Positions 1 through 6,500 of a stretch of DNA of 7,609 bases are shown one piece after another. Below the pieces are notes generated by a model that worked only from the letters and a program-made list of their open reading frames with translations, made no database searches and was not told where the DNA came from. This DNA is from Candidatus Roizmanbacteria bacterium (GTDB lineage Bacteria > Patescibacteriota > Microgenomatia > UBA1406 > GWC2-37-13), in contig JAPLYQ010000076.1 of NCBI GenBank assembly GCA_026395475.1, positions 1 through 7,609 of the forward strand, read 5' to 3'. The position numbers were made by a program, and so were the translations under genes. The stretch's first letter is position 1. The number at the start of each line of letters is the position of its first letter.

Positions 1-1494
1 AAGTATGTCGGGGGTTAGAAAAATAATTCCTGCTCCAAAAATAACACCAAATCCTTCCGTGTTAAGACCTCCAAGAAATGGTGCTTTCCAGAAATCGCCC
101 GGGTAAGAAAGTGTTGCTATCATTATTTTACCAACAAGCAACATAGTGATAACGAGTGGAAATGTCATAAGTTCTCCAAAAAGGCCCTTAACCCAATAGC
201 TAAATGTTGACTTGCCGGGGAGTGCTTCAAACAAAAGAATAATAGGAGAGAACACAATCATAACAATAATCTGTATATACGACCTAAGAAGAATAAAAAG
301 AATATTAAAAAACATTCCGGTAACAGTGAGAGTCACGACAACACCTAAGAAAAAACCAAATCCATTTGCAATTATCCCCACAACAATAACATAAGTGAGA
401 ATGGTAAGAGGGAGACCAATAAGTAATTGAGGAAGGCTTCCAGCGCCGTTACCAACAAGGACAAAATTATCAAGCCATTTTGTGATCCCAGTCTTGTCTG
501 AAACATGGGTAAGTTGGACTGTGGCAAGAATAGGGAGAATAAGTATAGCAATCCCTCGTATTATCAGATTTACAGACTGAGGGATTATCGATGCAAGAGC
601 ATCTCCTAAATAAATTTCTCGAGCAAATGGAATGTTATCAATAACAGTAGGCTTAACGCCAAGAATTGTTCCATATATGCCAGGATTAAATGACACTGGA
701 TTTTTAAGTGGTAATATATATTCCCACAATATACCTGGTCCGCCACTTAGAAAATCATTCTGAAGTTTTGCACTACTATAATATTGTTCTCCATTACTTA
801 ATATATTGATAACGAGGAGAACGAGTAAGTACATAATATCGATAAGAAAGCCTGCAATTGCAAAGGAAAAAGTGATAAGTAATAGAGATACCACAATCTT
901 TGGGAGTGCATTTTCGACAGAAATAACTGTTTGAGGGTTTAACTTCATGCGGAACATTATCATAAATCCTATTGAAACAAGAATAAGCACTATAAGGAGA
1001 TATGCAACATCGCGGAAGATAGTCCAAAGATTCATAAGTGGTTTAATAGATGTAAATCCAAGCCCTTCTGCAGCATAAGATTGTGGAATAAAACCGGCCT
1101 TTTCAAGAGTATTTCTCACCCAATAAGTGCCAGACGCAGGAGGATACTGATATGGGGCCGCAATAAAGGTAGACACTCTACCAAGGAGACTTGTTTTAAA
1201 ATAACTATCATCTGCAATTGGTTTATCCGTACAAAGCTCTCCAATAAGGGTACAGTAGGTAAAACGATAGATGGCAAGTGAGATTTTACCCATCTTCGTA
1301 GTTTTGGTTAGTTTATTAACTTCGAAGTCCTTATATATTTGTTTTTGTTGAATTGCGATTAAAGCTTTGTCATTAATCTGTGGTCGATTTTTCCCAATGA
1401 AGTAGGTAAATACTACTATTATGATATAAAAGACAGTACAAACCAAAAGCACCTTTCTTCCTAAATCAATCACTTTCTTTAACAAGTTAACCAT
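1..1494 (-). CDS. TrbL/VirB6-like polytopic membrane protein of a type IV secretion-like system, C-terminus cut by window edge
   Basis: An uninterrupted frame of 498 codons runs from ATG at 1494 to base 1 with no stop, so the C-terminus lies outside the window. The protein is highly hydrophobic. Likely membrane segments are near residues 15-33, 163-182, 200-230, 308-327, 357-387, 390-422, 440-461 and 482-498. Between the first and second lies a ~130-residue extracytoplasmic region with Cys81 and Cys88. The stretch around 178-220 (FRMKLNPQTV, then ENALPKIVVSLLLITFSFAIAG) and the FEALPGKSTFSYWVKGLFGE region at 422-441 match my recollection of the TrbL/VirB6-like proteins of CPR type IV secretion loci. 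In the known family, such proteins form part of the inner-membrane channel. It is the third gene of a minus-strand operon, 22 bp after its neighbour. No Shine-Dalgarno is visible, but a TAGAAT box sits 6 nt before the ATG. Topology and start are solid; the family name is from memory. Confidence 0.68.
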   Translation of the reverse strand, partial: MVNLLKKVIDLGRKVLLVCTVFYIIIVVFTYFIGKNRPQINDKALIAIQQKQIYKDFEVNKLTKTTKMGKISLAIYRFTYCTLIGELCTDKPIADDSYFKTSLLGRVSTFIAAPYQYPPASGTYWVRNTLEKAGFIPQSYAAEGLGFTSIKPLMNLWTIFRDVAYLLIVLILVSIGFMIMFRMKLNPQTVISVENALPKIVVSLLLITFSFAIAGFLIDIMYLLVLLVINILSNGEQYYSSAKLQNDFLSGGPGILWEYILPLKNPVSFNPGIYGTILGVKPTVIDNIPFAREIYLGDALASIIPQSVNLIIRGIAILILPILATVQLTHVSDKTGITKWLDNFVLVGNGAGSLPQLLIGLPLTILTYVIVVGIIANGFGFFLGVVVTLTVTGMFFNILFILLRSYIQIIVMIVFSPIILLFEALPGKSTFSYWVKGLFGELMTFPLVITMLLVGKIMIATLSYPGDFWKAPFLGGLNTEGFGVIFGAGIIFLTPDIL

Positions 1495-1500
1495 AGTTTC

Positions 1501-1530
1501 ATTCTAACGAAAATCATTAGCGAAATGCAA
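1501..1530 (-). promoter_or_regulatory. Possible internal promoter giving a leaderless transcript of the TrbL/VirB6-like gene
   Basis: On the minus strand TAGAAT (1506 to 1501, five of six matches to TATAAT) is followed by exactly 6 nt and then the ATG at 1494. The expected start site therefore falls on the A of the ATG. A TTGCAT element (1530 to 1525) is 18 bp upstream and matches the -35 consensus only in its first three bases. The same -10-N6-ATG geometry is seen at the divergent clpC promoter. It lies at the 3' end of the preceding gene, so the gene may be both co-transcribed and independently started. This is inferred from motif spacing only. Confidence 0.4.
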
Positions 1531-1966
1531 ACTTATCTTGAGTGAGAGCGGGATAATTCTGCTGAAGCCAATTTAGGAACAATTGTGAGTTTTGTTCATT
1601 TTGCTTTGAGATCTGAACAAGGAATATATCATTCACATAATCAAATTCAATAGTTGCAAATGGCAAGGTAAGAGGTGTGAGTCTACGAAGGGCAGTTTTT
1701 TGCTCTCCAATTGCTTTTATATTTATGGGAAGTTCTTGATTTATGTCTGCACCTGTAAATGGTTGAGGAGGAATAAGAGTGGGAGAGGTATCTTTATTTG
1801 GAATGATAGACTTTGTAGGAAGGTTAATAATAATTGTTGGGTTTGGAGTTGATGTTATATTGTATTGAGGTTTTTTTTGATTCAGAGGAATCAAAAGGAG
1901 AACAATAATGATAATAAGTGCAATAACTCCCGGAATAACATAAAATTTTATAGCTGATTTTGACAT
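1517..1966 (-). CDS. Single-pass membrane-anchored protein with Pro/Thr linker and a module shared with the upstream peptidase gene
   Basis: This 149-residue protein of unrecognised family has a short N-terminal tail, one strong membrane helix (about residues 10-28), a Pro/Thr/Asn-rich linker (33-78) and a folded C-terminal region (about 79-149). That layout suggests an N-in anchor presenting the C-terminal domain outside the membrane. Residues 101-142 (a FDY motif at 108-110, then NSQLFLNWLQQN at 126-137) can be aligned with residues 79-120 of the neighbouring 386-residue protein (LDY, then NSFNDWIDQN), so the two probably share a small module. The ATG follows the upstream stop after one base (TAATATG), which implies translational coupling; only a weak purine-rich stretch precedes it. 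Its place between the peptidase and the TrbL/VirB6-like gene suggests a structural or adaptor part of the same envelope complex. This role is inferred. Confidence 0.75.
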   Translation of the reverse strand: MSKSAIKFYVIPGVIALIIIIVLLLIPLNQKKPQYNITSTPNPTIIINLPTKSIIPNKDTSPTLIPPQPFTGADINQELPINIKAIGEQKTALRRLTPLTLPFATIEFDYVNDIFLVQISKQNEQNSQLFLNWLQQNYPALTQDKFAFR

Positions 1967-1967
1967 A

Positions 1968-3128
1968 TTAACTCTTTTTTACAGCAAAAGCATAACGATA
2001 ATATGGGGCAGGTGTATATCTATTTTCATTAATAGGGGGAGTTTGTTGCTTTCCATAATAGGGGTCATATGCAAGAATATCTCCACCATCATTTACATCT
2101 GTAACCCAAAAATAATGACCACCTCCATCGGTTTTAAAGTTAGCGAGGACAAACACAGTCCACCCTGATTTTGTATATCCTTGCAGGTCTTTTGCGACAT
2201 CTTTCGCGGTAAGACCTTTTTCGGAAGGAATAATAAAATCTGAAACTTTCAAATCTCCCCGATTACGCAAATATGAATATATTTCAGAAATATAGGAGCC
2301 ATAACAACCAATCCTCACTCCCGCCTTATTCATAATCTCTATTGTTTTTGGAGGGGTAAGTGATTTGTCAATATATGAGGAAAGAATCATTGCGACACTC
2401 GTTGGGCCACATCCTGCCTCACACACAGTGCAGCCATTAGGAAGCGGGTTTGAATCGTAAGGACCACTGCACTGAGAATAATAAGTATAAGACTTTGAAG
2501 GTTGAGGTGATTCACTTGTATTTGATGTTGGAGGTTTGTTTGTCTGTATTTTTGGTGTGGGAGTCGGGGGGGTTGATGTGGGACCCGAGAATACAGTATC
2601 TAAAAAGGATCCAAAAGGAATATTAAGAAGCATGTTAAAAGAAGAAGTAAATATTTTTGCTTCGTTTGCAGCTTTTTTTTCCGGAGTCATTTTATTTTTT
2701 TCTGCAACATCAAGTGCGTCGTTGAGTTCTTGTACTGATTGTTTCGCAATGATGATATTTTGTGACTGAAGTTCATCGCCATAGCTTGGGTTCTGGTCAA
2801 TCCAGTCATTAAATGAATTTGTTGCCTCATCATCTGCGACAGTTGCAACATATTTTTGGAGTGGGCTTGAGTAATCGAGTGTAAAGTTGGGAGCAATAAT
2901 AGGAAGTTTTTTTTGAAGTTCTTGAGAGGTGAGTTGTTTTACTGATGTTGAATAGGCCTTTCCAGTTTGGGGAGCCGAGCCACTTGACTGTCTTCCTTGG
3001 AATAGGGTAGGAGTAATACTAGAAGTGCCTTGAGATCCGCTTTTATTAAGCATATTTTGAAGACCAAGAAGAACGATAAAAACGAGGACAAGAACAAAAA
3101 TAGAAATAGGAAGTATTTTTTTTATCAT
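1968..3128 (-). CDS. Membrane-anchored exported C39-like cysteine peptidase
   Basis: This 386-residue protein has an N-terminal membrane helix (about 5-24), a low-complexity segment (28-62), a module shared with the next gene (about 79-120), a helical Lys/Glu/Ala-rich region (125-178), a Thr/Pro linker (183-212) and a C-terminal papain-like domain of the Peptidase_C39_2 type (about 213-384). The proposed catalytic set is Gln219 (oxyanion hole), Cys240 in GCGPTSVAMIL, His338 in GGGHYFWVTD and Asp355 in DPYYG. Extra cysteines at 220, 233, 236 and 275 surround the nucleophile and could form disulfides. The domain should act outside the cytoplasmic membrane on protein or peptidoglycan peptides; it has no ABC transporter part, so it is not a bacteriocin exporter. 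It is the first gene of the minus-strand operon and could open the wall for a secretion machine or process its substrates. The family call is firm; the substrate is unknown. Confidence 0.85.
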   Translation of the reverse strand: MIKKILPISIFVLVLVFIVLLGLQNMLNKSGSQGTSSITPTLFQGRQSSGSAPQTGKAYSTSVKQLTSQELQKKLPIIAPNFTLDYSSPLQKYVATVADDEATNSFNDWIDQNPSYGDELQSQNIIIAKQSVQELNDALDVAEKNKMTPEKKAANEAKIFTSSFNMLLNIPFGSFLDTVFSGPTSTPPTPTPKIQTNKPPTSNTSESPQPSKSYTYYSQCSGPYDSNPLPNGCTVCEAGCGPTSVAMILSSYIDKSLTPPKTIEIMNKAGVRIGCYGSYISEIYSYLRNRGDLKVSDFIIPSEKGLTAKDVAKDLQGYTKSGWTVFVLANFKTDGGGHYFWVTDVNDGGDILAYDPYYGKQQTPPINENRYTPAPYYRYAFAVKKS

Positions 3129-3129
3129 T

Positions 3130-3140
3130 TGTTGACAACA
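3130..3140. promoter_or_regulatory. 11-bp palindrome overlapping the clpC -35 box, possible operator
   Basis: TGTTGACAACA is a perfect inverted repeat of 5-bp arms around a central A. It lies directly before the start codon of the minus-strand peptidase gene and contains the TTGACA -35 element of the plus-strand promoter. A protein bound here would affect both divergent genes. It does not match the CIRCE or CtsR operators known from clp genes elsewhere. A palindrome this short in AT-rich DNA can arise by chance, so this is only a candidate site. Confidence 0.25.
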
Positions 3141-3160
3141 GACATTTTATTCATCATAAT
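3132..3160 (+). promoter_or_regulatory. Sigma70-type promoter of the ClpC-like gene, predicted leaderless transcript
   Basis: A consensus TTGACA (3132-3137) is separated by exactly 17 bp from CATAAT (3155-3160, five of six matches to TATAAT). Counting from the -10 hexamer puts +1 on base 3167, the A of the clpC ATG. No Shine-Dalgarno precedes that ATG. The whole promoter fits in the 38-bp gap between the two divergent start codons, which supports it as the genuine site. On the opposite strand TATGAT (3158 to 3153) overlaps the same -10 region and could serve the peptidase operon with a short leader, but it has no good -35. Confidence 0.7.
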
Positions 3161-3166
3161 GAATTT

Positions 3167-3565
3167 ATGTCTGGCTTTTTTGATTTTATAAAAAATAACA
3201 ACTCGAATGCAAGTCCATCTACAACTTCACCCCTTCCTGGTGTGCCTCCGCAACCAGGAGTTGTAACTCAACAACAGGTTGTCACACAGCCCCAAACAGG
3301 ATCTTATAATGGGATCGGAAATCCACCAGGAGGTCAGGCATATAACGGCATTGGAGCACCTCCACAAAAAGTGTTATCACCCGAACAACAAAGAATCCAA
3401 CAGTTATTACAAACTCAACAACCAGTTGGAAATCCGGGTGTCCCACAAACTAAAAGTGCTGTTCCACAACAACCCGCAGTTCCTCCAACAAGTCAACCAG
3501 TCCAACCAGGTCAATCTGCAAAGCCTCTTGGTTCATCACTTAATTCCACAATGAATACACAAAAG
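3167..3565 (+). other. Pro/Gln/Asn-rich N-terminal extension of the ClpC-like protein
   Basis: Residues 1-133 are low-complexity and dominated by Pro, Gln, Ser, Gly and Asn, with a short aromatic start (GFFDFIK) and two YNGIG copies at 47-51 and 59-63. Canonical ClpC begins almost directly with the Clp_N domain, so this is an added, probably disordered segment. Its first residues could be a short binding motif. Codon use looks continuous with the rest of the gene, and the promoter position supports translation from 3167 rather than from a later ATG such as Met129 or Met140. Confidence 0.75.
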
Positions 3566-6500
3566 AGGACAGATCTTGATTTAATGACTCATCTGACGCA
3601 AAGATCAAATAGAGTATTTGTAACTGCACAAGCAAAAGCAAAAGAATTGGGATCTGCATTTATTGACAGTGAACACATGCTCCATGGATTACTTGCAGAT
3701 GGAGAAATATATAAACTATTAATGGAAATGAAGGTTCAACCTCAACAGATTGAGGCAGAACTAGCGCAGACTTATAAAAGAGAACAACCAAAAGCAGTTC
3801 CTCCCCAAATGTCTCCTCGACTTAAGCGAATTATTGACAATTCACTTGTTATTGCCCGAAAACTTGGATTTGAATTTATTTCACCAGAACATATTTTATT
3901 TGCACTCTATGAAGAAGGTGAAGGGATTGGAGCACGTGCCCTTGCTAAACTTGGTTTAAAAAAAGAAGAACTTAATAAAAAAATCACTGGGAATAAAGAG
4001 GGGTTATTAACCGACCAAAAAGAAGCAGAAAAGAAAAAAAGTTCACTCGAACAATTTACAATTGATATTACTGCGCGCGCTGCACAAGGACTCCTTGACC
4101 CTGTAATTGAAAGATCACAAGTCATTGAACGAGTTATACATATTCTTTCTCGAAGGAGTAAGAATAATCCTGCAATGGTCGGAGAAGCGGGAGTTGGAAA
4201 GACCGCAATTATCGAAGGACTTGCACAACAAATCGTCAACAAACAAGTACCAGAACCATTATTAAACAAAAGAATTCTTGGATTAGATTTAATGAGCGTT
4301 ATGGCTGGCGCTTCACATAAAGGAGAATTCGAAGAGCGTATGAAGGGTGTTATTGATGAAGTAAAAGCGAGCAAAGGACAAATAATTCTTTTTATTGATG
4401 AAATACATAATATTGTTGCCGGTGGAGAAGGATCGGGGGATGCGGGAAATTTATTGAAACCAGCTTTGTCCAGAGGTGAAATGCAGCTTATCGGAGCAAC
4501 AACATTGACAGAATATAGAAAATATATCGAAAAAGACCCAGCCCTTGAAAGAAGATTCCAACCAGTTGTTGTGCCTGAACCAACTGAAGAGCAGGCAATC
4601 AAAATGCTCAAAGCATTAAAAGGGAAATATGAAGCGTTCCATCGTGTACAGATTCCAGATGATGCAGTTGAAGCTGCAGTTCGACTATCAAAGAGATATG
4701 TTGGTGAACGATTTTTGCCAGACAAGGCAATCGATTTAATTGATGAATCTGCGTCAGCTGTACGTCTTCCACTTATTTCGCTTCCAGAAGAAATAAAATC
4801 TATTGAAGAACGAATTAAACAGTTACAACAAGAAAGTGTTGAATCTACAAAATCTGGAGATAATGTTCGAGTACGTATTATTAAGTCAAAACTTTCAGAT
4901 ATTGAAGCAGATTTAAATCAGAAAAAAGACGAGTTCAACACAAAGAAAGCTCAAACAACAACATCTGTTACTGTTGCAATGATAAAAGATATCGTCTCTC
5001 GTTGGACAGGAATTCCTGTTAATAAAATAGCAGGAAGTGAAACAGACAAACTTGCACGACTTGAAGATATTATGCATCAGCGTCTTATTGGACAAGAAGA
5101 AGCAGTCAGTGCAGTTGCGCAAGCTGTGAGACGAGGAAGAGCTGGACTTAAATCTGCAGGGCGCCCTATTGGGTCATTTATCTTTATGGGTCCAACAGGT
5201 ACTGGTAAAACTGAACTTGCTAAGACATTGGCAGATATTTTATTCGGAAGTGAAGATTCGATGATCCGTTTTGATATGACTGAATATATGGAAAAACATG
5301 AGGTTGCAAAACTTCTTGGTGCACCTCCAGGCTATGTTGGATATGAAGAGGGTGGAAAATTAACAGAAGCTGTTAGAAGAAAACCATATTCAGTAGTCCT
5401 TTTTGATGAAGTAGAAAAAGCACATCCAGATATTTTTAATATTCTATTACAGATACTTGATGATGGTCGACTTACAGATAATAAAGGACATGTTGTATCG
5501 TTTAAAAACGTTGTTGTTATTTGCACATCAAACTTAGGATCAAAGATAATTCAAGAAGAATTAATGAAGGGTGGAAAGGCAGAAATTGAAGAGCCACCAA
5601 CTATCACCTCATATACTTTCTCACCAAGAGGAAGAGAGATAGTAACCATAGGAAGTAAAATTCTTGAAAAAGAAGCAACAGGGAAATGGGCAGAGAAAAT
5701 GTTATTAGATTACTTTGCAGGGCAAGAGGTTAAACCAATGCCCGTAAAAGTAATTGAAGGGGAAGTGCCACCTCCTCCAGAAAAAGTAGAACTCCCAATG
5801 CATGGATTCGATACTCATGCTATGTCCTCAACTGGAGTTGAGATGATAACAAAAGCGGGAGAAGTATTTTTTAAGACATCTACAACCGCAAAAACATGGG
5901 AACATTCCAATCTTATAACATACTTTAAAGAAGGAGTGGTAATAAATGCGCTTCCAGATGCACCAGATGAACAACTTCCAACCGCTGCACTGAAAACTCA
6001 TGCATTTAGCCCAGATGAACAAGAAATTGTCACCTATAAAGATCGTTACTGGAGAAGAAAACTCAATACAAATGACTGGCAAACAGGATTTTTAAGAGAC
6101 TATCTTGTTGATCAGACCGCAGAAAAAGGGCAGTTGCCAATTGCATATTGGGATATTCATACATTTTCACCATCAGGTGTTGAAGTTATAGCTGTTGGGG
6201 GAACTGTGTGGACAAAAGCACAAGGCGAAGTTCAATGGAAGACGAAGTCAATCAATGAGTATTTTGGACCAGATTTGCCACTAGATCAACACGTAGAAGA
6301 AAAACACAAGATTGATGAAGAAGTATACAAAAAGAAGTTTGCTTCTCTTAAAGAAAAAGTAATGAATGAAATGCTCAAATTTTTCCGTCCAGAGCTTGTC
6401 AATCGTTTTGATGAGGTAATTATGTTTGAACCATTGCGATTTGAACACATGACGAGAATTGCGAAGATTCAACTCAAAGGGGTCCAAAAGGCGATGGAAG

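Noticed and set aside
794..1027. 77-codon minus-strand frame
   Set aside because: It is a different frame on the same strand within the 498-codon TrbL/VirB6-like gene and has no recognisable domain.
3129..3166. CIRCE or CtsR operator controlling clpC
   Set aside because: No TTAGCACTC-N9-GAGTGCTAA and no AGTCAAA heptad repeat is present; only the short TGTTGACAACA palindrome is seen.
3279..3554. 91-codon plus-strand frame overlapping the clpC N-terminal tail
   Set aside because: It is a shifted reading of the Pro/Gln-rich repeats; it has no own promoter or ribosome binding site and gives a low-complexity His/Gln product.
3907..4725. 272-codon open frame on the minus strand inside clpC
   Set aside because: It lies fully antisense to the D1 ATPase with all its motifs intact. 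The translation is Ser/Ile/Pro/Cys-rich with no recognisable domain, as expected for a mirror frame of a strongly coding AAA+ gene.
5600..6265. WD40 or TolB-like beta-propeller blades, suggested by FSPxG/FSPDE followed by E-I-V
   Set aside because: Blades of those families lack the constant W-x7-Y-F helix-like end and the irregular 53-68 spacing seen here, and four copies would be few for a propeller. Only the short FSP motif is shared.
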